Shown here: piece after piece, positions 14,141-24,778 of the stretch
Numbering within the stretch: position 1 is the first letter of the stretch
Layout of the letters: each line of letters starts with the position of its first letter
Source of the DNA: Nemertoderma westbladi
Lineage: Eukaryota; Xenacoelomorpha; Nemertodermatida; Nemertodermatidae
DNA length: 51,425 nt
Reading direction: 5' to 3'
Assembly: GCA_032718475.1 (NCBI GenBank)
Contig: JAUCBJ010000290.1
Coordinates: 1 to 51,425 of the forward strand
Translations under genes and position numbers: made by a program
Notes under the pieces: model-generated
Told to the model about the DNA's origin: nothing
The model's input: only the letters and a program-made list of their open reading frames with translations
Databases searched by the model: none

Positions 14141-14362
14141 TGAGCATGAGCACAAAGTTGATATTTACCGATCTATTTGCCAAAGGTTGAGCACCCAGTT
14201 GATACTTAACCCGATCATTTTACCAAGGTTGAGCATATTGTTGATAGTAACCGAGCTCTTTAACAAAGGTTGAGCACACAGTTGATACTTACCGAGCTCT
14301 TTAACAAAGGTTGAGCACACAGTTGATACTTACCGAGTTCTTTGCCAAGGTTGAGCACACAG
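14141..14362 (-). repeat. 41-bp tandem repeat of the exon 2 end and its splice donor
   Basis: About five head-to-tail copies of a 41-bp unit made of the last ~30 bases of exon 2 plus the first ~11 bases of the intron. On the minus strand each reads roughly GTGCTCAACC...AGCTCG/GTAAGTATCAACT. The first two copies keep a strong donor (GTAAGTAT, GT at 14332-14333 and 14291-14292). The next three read about GTTACT, GTTAAG and GTAAAT. The copy nearest the exon body is the one that gives the conserved protein. Confidence 0.9.
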
Positions 14363-14567
14363 TTAAAGACGTTTGTGGAGAAATCAACTACGACTTCTAT
14401 AACTTGTAGGTCCGGTAGTTGTACATGGAGGGGTTTGTGCATCGGCGTGAACTGGAGACGGGCTTCTGCGTTAACACCAGTGGCGTCTAGGGTGTCGCGA
14501 GTCCGAAGTAACCACATGTTACGATTCTGCCACCAAAGAGCGTGATCCGACCAATCCATCGTTATGT
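14334..14567 (-). CDS. Kindlin (fermitin) exon 2: F0 end and F1 start
   Basis: Second coding exon of kindlin, 234 bp, bounded by TTATTTTCAG and CG/GTAAGTAT. The translation contains DWSDHALWW, the hallmark of kindlins, then WLLRTRDTLDATGVNAEARL and LQFTPMHKPLHVQLPDL, which match kindlin F0/F1 position by position with no gaps visible. The first two bases complete an Asp codon with the last G of exon 1, and the last base G begins the Gly codon completed in exon 3, so both junction phases fit. Kindlins bind the beta-integrin tail and, with talin, activate integrins at the plasma membrane; F0 carries a lipid-binding surface. The end of this exon, with its donor, has been tandemly amplified into the intron. 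Confidence 0.95.
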
Positions 14568-15978
14568 CTGAAAATAAAAACAATATTGATATTCCAGCAT
14601 TGGCATTGATAGCCTCTAATCGTGTAGTGCATATATAATATATTGTGACAACATGATGATGGATATGTAAAAAAAAATGAAAAGTAATAAATATAAAAAA
14701 AACTATAGGACTATACAGTTGTCAATTGTTGCATATTAATCATCGAATAAGTCAAGTCATGACAATGTGAATATAGAAAGAGTCATATCAGATATAGATC
14801 AGATAGGGGATAGGGTAGCTATTGCGTAGACCACAGTTAGTTAGTGTGTTTACGGGCTCATTTTGCATTTAAGCTCTCACCTCTCTCTGGTAATATTATT
14901 AACTATACTGTAATCTGATAACGTTTACTATTAACTAATAATGCAAAGTCCCCATTTCGGTCACTGAATGAAAAACAATGATGGGTTCAGCAGATTAACA
15001 AACACAGGGGTTAATAGCCCGCCAAGTTATTATTGTTAATCTAATAACGTCGTCAGTCTATCCTCCTTATTGGAACCGGTATTGGCAATTGTGCAAAATC
15101 GTAACAATACGATTTACAGGGACTCAGAATATGATATTATCCGCCCTCGGGTTTGCTATTATTGAGTATAAGTCGGAAGTACTTTGAACAAACATCACGG
15201 TTGGAGAAACAAATTGGACATCTGTGACCGATAGACAATCGAAAGACAAAATTGTCCTTGCCTAAACTAAACAGCACACTCCATTTAGGGTATGTAATGC
15301 GGAAATGCCTATAGGGATAATTAATTACATAAGGAAATATTATTACTTAACAAAATGTAATGAGAAGGAATTTCCAAGTTAAAATTACCGGTACACGTGT
15401 CGTATTATATAAATGTACAGACAGACGAATATTGCAATCGTGATAAGAATAAAACATACATTAATTGAGTTAAACTGACAACTTTTCGTCAGTATTTGGT
15501 GATTTTTATAGAATAAATAGAACAAGAGGCGCACCTTCTGTATTTGCTAAACTGTAGTGTCAGTGTCGGTGTCGGTGTCGGTACGCTGTCTGGCTGTGCA
15601 TCTGCCTAGCTAAGGTACGGGACTAATAAATAAGTTTAGGTAAGATGGCGTGGTGTCACTTTTGTTATTATATTATTTTCATAAAGAGGAAATTTAGAAC
15701 AAACCTGAATCACAATGACGTTATGTTTACAAATAGAATAAATATGGTTAAAAACCAGATATGGGTTGTTTATCGAAAATAATATTATATGACACTAATC
15801 CCGCCTTGAACTGGCCACTGATGGACGATCAATATTTTGCACCAGATGGCCGGCCCACAATGATCTAAATATTGTAATGTAGGGTAAATAATGGAAATAT
15901 GTTAAAATATGCGCGATTAACTCAACTAGCAAGTTGGTCAATCGATATCTCGGATGTCTCTTTATAGGAATGACATAC
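14568..15978 (-). other. Kindlin intron 1
   Basis: 1.4 kb of AT-rich intron from GTATGT (15978 downward) to TTATTTTCAG. It has one short imperfect repeat of GTCGGT/GTCAGT near 15555-15590. No gene seen. Confidence 0.8.
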
Positions 15979-16135
15979 CTAGTTCCTCCGTAAGTTTGTA
16001 AATAACACCACCAATTCCGAGGTCACCAGTTACACGGAGCACACGTTCAATATTCAGGTCGGTCACGTATATCGACAACTCCCAAGAGTTGTCTATGAAA
16101 CTCCCATCCGCTGTTCGGATGCCCAGACCAGACAT
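15979..16135 (-). CDS. Kindlin (fermitin) exon 1 with start codon
   Basis: First coding exon of kindlin: 52 codons plus one base, ending CTAG/GTATGT. From the ATG at 16135-16133 it encodes an N-terminus with SWELSIYVTDLN, then LRVTGDLGIGGVIYKLTEEL, the conserved kindlin F0 start (W-x-L-x-V-x-V-T-D-L ... R-V-x-G-x-x-x-I-G-G-V). The His of the usual HIGGV is Gly here. The ATG is the only one that gives the family's usual short leader. A possible 3' splice site (CAACATTCAG) about 20 bases upstream suggests a 5' UTR intron. Exons 1-3 together give about 288 residues of a family usually around 680-720. Confidence 0.9.
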
Positions 16136-16450
16136 GACCAATATTCAGTATGAGTGGCCTGAATGTTGGCCAATAAATCAATGCAATATCCAAACTTATT
16201 CCAGTTCCAACAACAACGTTTCGTCAAAAATGGAGTAAATAATTGCAATACATATACGTTCTACTTCCAACCTAATCAGCAAATAGGCCTAACCTAACAT
16301 TTACACAACTGTATGTAGTTATGTAGGCCTACAACATTACATAAATGTAGATTGTAATTGTAGATAAATACCGTACCAGAGTACCGGTAATCTGATAATG
16401 GTATGCTTTGTCTATTCATTATAAAAATTCATACAGCATTCCCTGGCATT

Positions 16451-16511
16451 GGCCTATTAATTTGTCTTGCTAGACTAGAGCCTCTAGTCTAGCAAGACAA
16501 ATTAATAGGCC
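16451..16511. repeat. 61-nt near-perfect palindrome
   Basis: A 30-base arm (16451-16480, GGCCTATTAA...CTAGAG) is followed by one C and then its exact 30-base reverse complement (16482-16511). It would extrude as a hairpin or cruciform with essentially no loop. It lies about 320 bp upstream of the kindlin start codon. Confidence 0.97.
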
Positions 16512-16730
16512 AATTAATAGGTACACCTCACTAGCAGCTAAAGCCTACTAAGTACCGGTAATAGTACAATATAGTACATTTTAGTCATCGGCAAGCTTCA
16601 CTTCAGCCTTAAGCAATTCTGGGATGTAAAGTGTGAAATATCATTTATATATTGTGGACTAATTAATAATTGATCACCACCTACCCTACACCTACACCAT
16701 GTCCTGAAATATAGTGTTGTTATTCAGGGA

Positions 16731-16749
16731 CCCCCCCCCCCCCCCCCCC
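16731..16749. repeat. Poly-C tract
   Basis: Nineteen consecutive C in non-coding DNA; true length uncertain. Confidence 0.9.
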
Positions 16750-18324
16750 TCCAAATCATTATTAGATTGCATGAAATTTGAAACAGAGATAGTTTCACCT
16801 CCCTCCTCATCCTCCGTGGGTGAGCCAAACTTTTTATTTTCGCTTTTATTCTTTAGCTACAAGCGTTTAAAAAAGGGTCTCCGTCGATATTGCACCAGTT
16901 ACACCGCAGTTATTCTTCAACATTACTGCATTATAGTGATTTGTTGGTACTGTTAGAAAGCTGGCTATGAAAGGATTCAAAATATGTAACACAATCCAGC
17001 AATCTGAGTTTCGTCGTAAAATAGCTGAGATATGAGCGCTCAAAATTTGAATGGTTTTGCACAATACAGATTGGAATGCAGCAGTGCTGCTGGAGATACT
17101 GCTGGAAACAGTATTTTATCAATGTTCATCATCATGAATTCAATTAATTGTAGTGTCAAAAGACGCGCAAGACTCCCCGCTTTCAATTATTGATATAAGC
17201 CACGTGTGAAATGATTTGACCGGTGATTTGTTGCGATTAGGTGTGATTTGGGTGTTTCTGTTTAGACTGCAATTTGGGTGTTTAGACGAGACGGACCGCT
17301 ATAAATAGTCAGACACGTGCTCTCGCTAATCACAGAATCAGCTAATGTGGGGTTCATTTCCAATTCTCCAAGTATAGATTGATAGGATATGACTAGACAG
17401 ATAGAGATAAAAGAGACCCCTGGCCCTGCAGCCCTGGTTGAATCGCATTTCATATCGGAGCTCTACATTTCACAGCATCTTCCATTCTTCCTTGATGAGG
17501 TCCGTTCGATCTTGTAACGATCCGATACTTGTATAAAGTTTATCAACTCTTGCGGCCATTATTTTTGTCTACGCCTCCCTGCACATTAGAGTAAGACCCT
17601 CATCGGCACTTACCGGGCTGCTGGGACATTGTCTGATTGTACCGGTACGTGTATATGTTGAGGTACCGAGTACCTCCGTATCCAGTATCGGTAAGTGCAA
17701 CAAACTTAATGTTGAAATAATAGGCCTTTTGATATTGCCAGACAGCCAGAGCACCAGATTGTGACAAATGAGATAGTGTCGAAGTGACTCTAACTGTCTA
17801 ACGCAAAGCAATTTCGCTACAGATTTTCAGACACTTCGTCACAACTTTATAATTGACCGTATTTCTCTCTACCGTAGGTCTATTTTATTATTTGTTTATT
17901 TATAGGTTATATTATATTTATCATACCGTGCATTGAACAGCATCGAACAGTCGAAAGAGGATGAAGACATAAGATAAAAAGAAAAAAACAATGTAAATTG
18001 GTAATAAATACCATACCGCCATATCATATTAAGGAATCTTAGATTACATTCAGTCTGTCAGTATACTGGTATATTAATATTACAATACAACTAGGGCTAT
18101 ACCCTATACATACAGTAGGCCTATACAAACAACAATTAAACAATTAGGCCTATTTAACAGTTTAAAGGCCTACAAATAGACTAGGCAGGCATGCAGGCCA
18201 AGCTTACAGCAGTACAGTGCTGCAGTGACAGCTTTACAGGTAGGCCTAGGCTAGGCCTATCTGCCTATATAGGGGCTTATAATTTCTAATTAGGCCTATT
18301 ATTACGATCACCACCTAGTACAGT

Positions 18325-19398
18325 CAGGGCTGGCAAAGTAGGTTTTTGTAAACCTAGGTTTTTGTAGGTTTTTGTCAAAAACCTAAAATTTGAAAAAAGC
18401 CTAAAACTAGGTTTTTAGGTTTTTGATTTTTCATCTTTAATTTGCCTTTTAATTTCATTTGTACACTCAAAACAACTGAACAAGTCAACTTGCATTGTCA
18501 GCTGATGAGTTCCAGTCCAGTCCAGTTGTCTTGTCACTACTGACAAGCTACTGATGCAAGTTAGCTGATGCAAGTTAGCAGTCAGATGGTCCGGTACCGG
18601 CTGACCGGTAACTCAACTACCTGACTTGACTACAGACCTACATCCTGACGTATGTAGTATGTACTGATGTACGTCTGTACGTTGCTGCTGATAACTGTAC
18701 ACTAGTACAGTGCAGCAGTGGTCCAGGCTCCAGGCTGCCAGTGGCTGCCGGTCAGCGTCAGTGGGTGGTCTCTGCAGCTCTGGCTCTGGTCAGCCTGGTG
18801 GTCACAGGCAGTCAGGTGGTTATCGGGTTAGTTGGTTTGCGTTATGCTTTTATGGCAGTATGGGACTGTGGGATGGGGTGGCATTCTGCATTCGCTGAAT
18901 CGCGTGCCTGCATTCTGCATGCATTGATTGATGCTAATGATACTAATAGCTAATAGACTACTGAACTAATACACTAATAGCTGTAATAGTGTAATAAATA
19001 GTTGCACCTACTGTCTGAATTTAAGACTGTACTGCTGTAAGCCTACTTTCAGACTTTGTACAGGTTTATATAATTGTAACTAATATGACAATGAAACCTG
19101 ACGGACTCATTCTTTCAAACAATTTTGTATCATAGTGCAGTAGTGTATCTATAAAATATAATCTTGACCAGTTGACCAAATGTGGCCCCATATAATTTAT
19201 CTAATCATTTACCAACCAGGTCAATCTAATCAATCAATATACAAATACAGAAATACTACAAAAACCTAGCGAAATACTACAAAAACCTAGCGAAAACCTT
19301 CAAAAACCGGCAAAAACCTTCCAAAAACCTACAAAAACCTTGCAAAAACCTAAAACCTAAAAATTTTTCTGAAAAACCTATGGTTTTTGCCAGCCTTG
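18325..19398. mobile_element. hAT-like non-autonomous DNA transposon
   Basis: Terminal inverted repeats begin CAGGGCTGGCAAA at the left and CAAGGCTGGCAAAAACC on the complementary strand at the right, a typical hAT terminus. Both subterminal regions are crowded with AGGTTTTTG/CAAAAACCT words facing inward. The flanking octamers AGTACAGT (18317-18324) and GTTACAGT (19399-19406) match at 6 of 8 positions, consistent with an aged 8-bp target duplication. The 1074-bp interior contains no transposase-like frame; short open frames around 18710-18950 show no family resemblance. Confidence 0.7.
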
Positions 19399-19427
19399 GT
19401 TACAGTAGTACGAGTGAGTAGGGTAGA

Positions 19428-19637
19428 CTGGGGTTGTATGGCCATTTTTTCAACTTTTTTTAATCCCACGGGAGCACAGTTACATGAAACCATCATGGCC
19501 ACCCCTAGGAAGAAACCTACACATCTCAGCTATATATTAAACTTTTGAAACCCATGGTCAAATGATGGTAATTTTCGATTTCAGGTCCCCAGAGGGGATT
19601 TTTTTTAAGAGAAACTGGGGTGGCCATACCACCCCAG
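19428..19637. mobile_element. Short TIR element (MITE-like)
   Basis: About 210 bp ending in inverted repeats CTGGGGTTGTATGGCCA and, read inward from the right, CTGGGGTGGTATGGCCA (16 of 17 identical). A further copy of the word GGGGTTGTATGGC follows immediately. No clear target duplication, no ORF. It lies 29 bp from the hAT-like element. Confidence 0.5.
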
Positions 19638-21544
19638 GGCGGGGTTGTATGGCTGTATGGCCACCAATATTGTATAAATTTCAAATGCCTTAGCACCCCT
19701 CTCCTCTCATGGGGTTGTATGAATGAAATGAAATTCTGTCCTAGAAAGCTACAAGCGTATAAAAAAAAGTGTCTCCTAGGCCTACTGCTGTACTGTCCCG
19801 GCAGCCCGGCGTTGGCATACCTACGCTACAGTCACAGTCAGTCAGTGCAAAACAACAAGATAAAACAGCAAGATAAAGTACGGCTGTACGGCAGTACGGT
19901 AAAACAGCAAGTAAGGCTGTATGCTGGTAAGGTCAATAGCAAGATAAAGTACTGGCACCTAACTGCCTAAGCACTAACGCATACACAACCTTGCAACCGG
20001 CTGTCCGGTACTGGTACCTACGCAAACTAGGAACCATGTAATGGCATAACCGGAAGATAAAACCATTCTGCCATTGACAGATAGGGTAACACAATAATAC
20101 AGAAATAATAGTAAATTATTTTATAATTCCTGGGACAATCTCTGAATCTCTACCGGTATCTACAAATTAACTTAATTATAATATAGTACAATTTTATACA
20201 TTTATAACGGATTCCGTACGGTACCAGTAAAATTTAACTACCGTTAAAATGGAAAATTAAAATAACACAAGGCAGCAAGGATAAATCTGACTAGCGGCAG
20301 AACGGTGGTTTTAAAATAACCAGCCATACGGTATGGTCCTCCAAATAACGGCCTGACTAAACTGCGGACATCAGCCCAAGAGCAATTGGCAGATTGGGCT
20401 GAGAAATACATCACTGTGTTGGGTGGGAGTCAGGCAGTCAGGGAGTAGAGTTGATTATGTGAATGAACTCTCTCATTCCCAAGGTTTTACTTCTGCCAAC
20501 TTTGTTGCATTCTGATTGGCTGTGAACATGAAGCATGGAACACCCTCTTGTGGTTGGTTACTCTACGAATCATGATGAATAAATACAAATGTAAGTAAAT
20601 AGGAATGATCTGGGGGGTGGGGGGGGGGGGGGGGGGGGGGGGGGGCTGAATATAATACTAAATACTAAATAATACTAAATATTTTAAAGGCCTAGCAAAC
20701 ATGTCAGTAATGCAAACGCAAATATTTTTTCCAACCTATTTTTTTAAATTATTTCACCTATTTTTTTACCTATTTTTTTGATTATATTTTTTTACCTATT
20801 TTTTTAATCATTTTACCTATTTTTCATACAGTTACCGTGCTGCCGTGCACAAGGCCTACTGCAATTATTAAGTACCAGTACCGGTACTGTAATTCTAATC
20901 TGTACTATTCTAATCGTTTATTGTTTTGGTTCATTCTGGCTACCACTGTAACCTGCTCCTTTATGTTAATCACGGGTTTTCTCGACCAATCTGCTAGTTC
21001 CGACAGTCTTGATGTCGAAATATTATTAGGTAAAAAGAACAATAAAATAGATCGGCAAAGAGCGGAAATAATTATATTCTAGAACAATTATTTTTTGTTC
21101 TAGAACATTTTAAAGAAAAAAATCAGGATTCTATTTAAAACGCATGGGATCGTTATAAAACGTGTTTAAAATCAACAAAAAAAAATTTTCAACTTACCTT
21201 AAATCTCTAGCTAACATAAATTTTAGAATCTTGCTTAACGAGGAGGCTTCAATTATGTCCATTGAGCAAATTGTAGCAAATTAAAATTTAGAGAACTCTC
21301 CCCATATCAAAATATAAAATATTGTCATTCCGAAAGTCGGCCTTCAGTTATTTGCAGTACTGACATGTCTAGGCCTTTAGTGGGGCGTTTACCTCAAAAA
21401 AAGTTAACCTTGAAATCAACTTAAGGTCAAATTGAAAATCAACTTTTACATTAACTAAGATTTTCTTGAGTTTAAGTCAAGCGGGTAAATCAACGCAATA
21501 CTTATAGTATTGCTATTCTAGTCTTCCTACATTCCCATCTTCCT
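19638..21544. other. Non-coding, low-complexity patches
   Basis: No gene supported. Contains a G tract (20612-20645) and a run of TTTTTTACCTA-like words at about 20720-20825. A short hairpin around TTCTAGAACA lies near 21075-21105. Confidence 0.6.
20612..20645. repeat. Poly-G tract
   Basis: A run of 34 bases, all G except one T at 20618. Length uncertain. Confidence 0.9.
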
Positions 21545-21670
21545 GCATTCCCACCTTCCGACACACCCAGCCACCGACCGACTTAACATTCGACCGACCA
21601 ACCACCAACCGAGCCACCCACCCCTTTAAACAAACGTTGACTCATTTTGGCTTTCCTGGGCACTCTGAAT

Positions 21671-22420
21671 GTGGGGCAAGCCACGAAGTGAGCGAAGCCT
21701 TAGCATATGGGTGCCATTGGCGAGTTGTCTGCCGTCGTCGTCGTCTGTCGTCGTAAATTTTTGATCGCTATTAACTCGGTTATTTCTTGATTAAATTAAA
21801 CGAAACTTGGTATGTATGTAATCCGTCAAAAGTTTAGAAAGAATCTGAAGTTTCGTCAAAAATGAACAAGGCAACGAGACACAAGAGTAGGACGAGTATT
21901 GTGTTGAAGACTTCTGACTAACGGCAAATAACGCGTTAATTGTACCCATATGCTAAAGGCTTTGCTCACTTCGTGCTGAGCGAAGACCCCACGAACGTGA
22001 TCACATGGGCCGTGAAAGATAATTAAAGATGGATTACAGAAATTTCATTTCTGCATTTGCCTTGGCTTGGTTATATGCATTTAATTAAGCCCATTGCCAA
22101 TTCCCATCTGCAATACTTACACGTTCGTGGGGCTTCGCGTACCACGAAGTGAGCAAAGCCTTTAGCATATGGGCACCATTAACGAGTTGTCTGCCGTTAG
22201 TCAGAAGTCTTCAACACAATACTCGTCCTCCTCTTGTACCTCGTTGCGTTCGTTCGTTTTTGACCAAGCTTCATATTCTTTCTAAACTTTTGACGGACTA
22301 CATAATACCAAGTTTCGTTTAATTTCTTCAAGGAATAACCGAGTTATTAGCGATCAAAGATTTACGACGACAGACAACTCGCCAGTGGCACCCATGTGCT
22401 AAGGCTTCGCTCACTTCGTG
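21671..22420. mobile_element. Foldback element with ~330-bp inverted arms
   Basis: The left arm (21671 to about 22003, starting GTGGGGCAAGCCACGAAGTG) is matched in inverted orientation by the right arm (about 22109-22420, ending CACTTCGTGG) along most of its length, with point differences and small gaps. The shared landmarks, in opposite order, are the CATATGCTAAAGGC block, the TTCTGACTAACGGC block, the CAACACAATACTCGTCC block and the TTTCTAAACTTTTGACGGA block. The ~105-bp centre is unpaired. Flanking it are imperfect direct copies of a GCATTCCCACCTTCCGACAC segment (21545-21583 and 22421-22459). No ORF, so it would move in trans if at all. Confidence 0.75.
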
Positions 22421-22497
22421 GCATTCCCACCTTCCGACACACCCAGTCACCGACCAACTTACTACTAGGATCGGCATGCTGCATTGCAGCTGCATTT

Positions 22498-22846
22498 TTA
22501 CGAATGCTGTGCCGGATTGTCAACAAAATTGCACCGCCACAACTCCCTATCACCCATGACATTTGCTAGATCATCCGCATCTTCAAGGCCAGTGTCCTTT
22601 AAGATGCGTCTCAAGAAAGTCATGGGCTGTCCACCATGCTTATTCACTCCATGAGGATGCCAAAGTACAAGATTATGCACTGGCTGGTCCTCACGGCGAA
22701 AGCAATGTCCTGCAAAGCGGAGTCGGCTTTGTTCTAGTGTCAAGCTTGGGAGAACCAATGAGACACACCCAATGTTATATAGTGTCTGGTTGGAGATGTG
22801 TGCATTGTACTTGACACAATGAACCCGGCATAGCATTCTTGTGCAT
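22498..22846 (-). pseudogene. LINE reverse-transcriptase C-terminal fragment
   Basis: Minus-strand frame ending at 22498. It contains RLRFAGHCFRREDQPVHNLV and then GGQPMTFLRRILKDTGLEDA, the tail typical of RTE/CR1-type LINE ORF2 proteins (RRLRFAGHCWR..., GRP...LRxDTGL..DLxxAMxDRxxWR). Upstream, CTRMLCRVHCVKYNAHISN matches the usual region just before it. Similarity stops abruptly at about 22846, where the outer BEL element begins on the other strand, so the fragment is 5'-truncated or cut by that junction. The catalytic RT domain and endonuclease are absent. Confidence 0.75.
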
Positions 22847-23464
22847 TCTTGTGAATCTTGTGAAGAGACGCAATGGAACTTCCCCGGACCCGGACTCCCG
22901 TTTAACTTATCAGAAGCTGCCTGGAAGGACTTATACAGAATGGGAATAGTAAGGGACACTCGAGATCCAACTGTATGGAAGAGGTCAGCAGCAGGATATG
23001 TCCAGGGATTCTTCAGCTCTTTGGAGCGATTAGAAGAACACCTATTTCAACAACGTCAAGGACCTCAAGAGCAGGGAGAGCTGCTTTATCAAGTGCGAGA
23101 ACGAATCTTACGGATCAGACTAATCCTTTCAGCCTTTGAGGAAGCCTCGAAGAGAAGCCAAGACACGTCGTTGCAAGTGGCTGTAAAGACTTGGTTCCAA
23201 TGGGTGAGTCTTAAGGTCCAGGGAACGACACAATGGAAAGTTCAGCTAACTGAGCGCATGACCCACGGAGAATCAACAGATGCCACTTTTTCTCATATGG
23301 AAGGCGAAGCGATATTCGAAAAACCTCAGAAGAAGAAGGATGCGATTGACATCTATCTGTCGGATTATCAACGATTTATAGGTGACAAAGAACTCAGAAG
23401 ACGACCTGAAGAGCTGGACTTCATCCCAATAGTGAGGGAGCCAAATTCGTGTTGGAGTCGTTAG
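22841..23464 (+). pseudogene. Outer element gag-like N-terminal frame
   Basis: About 200 codons, helical and charged, from roughly codon 20 onward (FNLSEAAWKDLYRMG...). The first codons overlap the LINE boundary and are probably not original. It continues into the next frame at about 23449, indicating a frameshift. No named domain recognised; assigned to gag from its place before the zinc knuckles and protease. Confidence 0.5.
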
Positions 23465-24585
23465 ATGCGGAAATATTAGCTGCGGAGCAGGCTAAATTGG
23501 ATGAAAGCATCTTCATCGCTATGGACCAAGAAGAGCAAATCAAGAAAAGGAAAATAGAAGACCGAAAGTTAGCAACAACGGCAGCGGCAGCGGCAGCGGC
23601 AGCTGCAGCGGCAGCGGCAGCGGCAGAATCTGAAAGGAAAGCGGCAGCGGCAACGGCAGCGGCAGTGGCAGCGGCAGAATCCGAAAGAAAGGCAGTGGTG
23701 GCAGTGGCAGAAGCAGAACGGAAGGCATCTGAAGCGACAACCCAACTAGAGTTGGAGAACCTTCAGGCGAAACAAGAATACTTGAATAAACAAAGGGCAG
23801 CTACTCAGATGCAACTACTGAGTCGATCTACTCCCAGAAGACAGGGATTTACCTCCTCTGATGAAGGCGATACAACAGATCCCGAGGGGAAAGGTAATAA
23901 ATCTCATTCTAGCGGACGTAGAAGAGCGCCACACCGGCAGAAGTTGCCTAATTTGCCTCCTGCGGTGAGAAGGCAACTAGCTAATGTAGACTTAAGTAAT
24001 CAAGAACCTACAGACCAAATTATTAGAGTAGAAAGACTCCCTACTATAGTAGATGAGCCCGAAATAATTAGGCCTGTTGTTGAAGCCACTCACTTGGTGG
24101 AGACCCCCATACTTCCAGAACCTAACTCTAAATTCCCTTTGCACAGTACTAAACTACCTGTGCCCAGTAGACAAGCCCCGGAATCACATCCAGTCCTGGA
24201 TGCCGAGCAAGACATAAATGAATTGTCTCCCGTTGTCCCTACGCGTCACCCAGCTACCATGTTGGCGGCTCCCGCTAACCAGTGGGTGGACGAGGGACGA
24301 CGGGGGATGAATCAGCTGCTCGGGCAGCTGGAGGACAACCAAAAACAGTCTTCCCAGCAGGTCCGAGAGTTGGAAGGGACTGTTCAGCTGTTAAAGGGAA
24401 CAGTGAGAGAGAGTAGGTTAGAGTTGCAAGAAGTACAACAGAGTATCGCTTTAGAGCGCGATAAATTAGTAAATATACAAATGGGTATACCACCACTCCC
24501 TGTAACAATGTGTCAACCCGTTAGGTCTGAAGTATTTCATGCGCAAGGTGTGGAGCCTAACGCATCTATACTGCTAGTGAAGTAG
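23449..24585 (+). pseudogene. Outer element gag-like coiled-coil frame with poly-Ala
   Basis: 378 codons. Residues ~1-120 are a predicted coiled coil (LDAEILAAEQAKLDESIF...) containing an alanine tract coded by GCA/GCG repeats (23578-23640), followed by AESERKA repeats. The middle is disordered and Pro-rich, and the end is a second coiled coil (about residues 270-340). It ends at a stop, and a gag segment with the start of a DUF1759-like motif (VVKFNGDAMK, about 24693-24719) follows in broken form up to 24778. Confidence 0.55.
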
Positions 24586-24778
24586 AAACTCCTATAGTAA
24601 ACCCTATTAAGGATAATTATAAACCCGTTGATAATGACTACACAACAAATGGTTAGAACTGAAGCCCGTCAAGCGGTAAAGGTGGGAGAGGTTGTCAAGT
24701 TCAATGGAGATGCGATGAAATGATTACCTTTAGTTACAGTTAGATTGGTTAGGTAAGTCTCAGGAATACCAGAGTTCT

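Larger units (their letters stand above)
10787..14333 (-). other. Kindlin intron 2
   Basis: About 3.5 kb between exons 2 and 3. It holds a degenerate CCGGGAAATAAAG-type repeat with a C tract (10848-11040), an interspersed repeat fragment (about 13895-14135) and, at its 5' end, tandem copies of the exon 2 donor. Short open frames at 11830-12096 and 12451-12672 (plus strand) show no recognisable family, although the second ends at a donor-like GTAGGTAAAT. No other gene was seen. Confidence 0.75.
16136..18324. other. Upstream region of kindlin, non-coding
   Basis: No convincing gene. It holds the 61-nt palindrome (16451-16511), a C tract (16731-16749) and a cluster of TAGGCCTA words at about 18110-18300. 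Kindlin's promoter or 5' UTR intron should lie here, but no specific promoter element could be assigned. Confidence 0.6.

Noticed and set aside
22841-22880. The ATG at 22841 as the true gag start of the outer element
   Set aside because: It lies at the boundary with the LINE fragment, so the first codons probably belong to other DNA.
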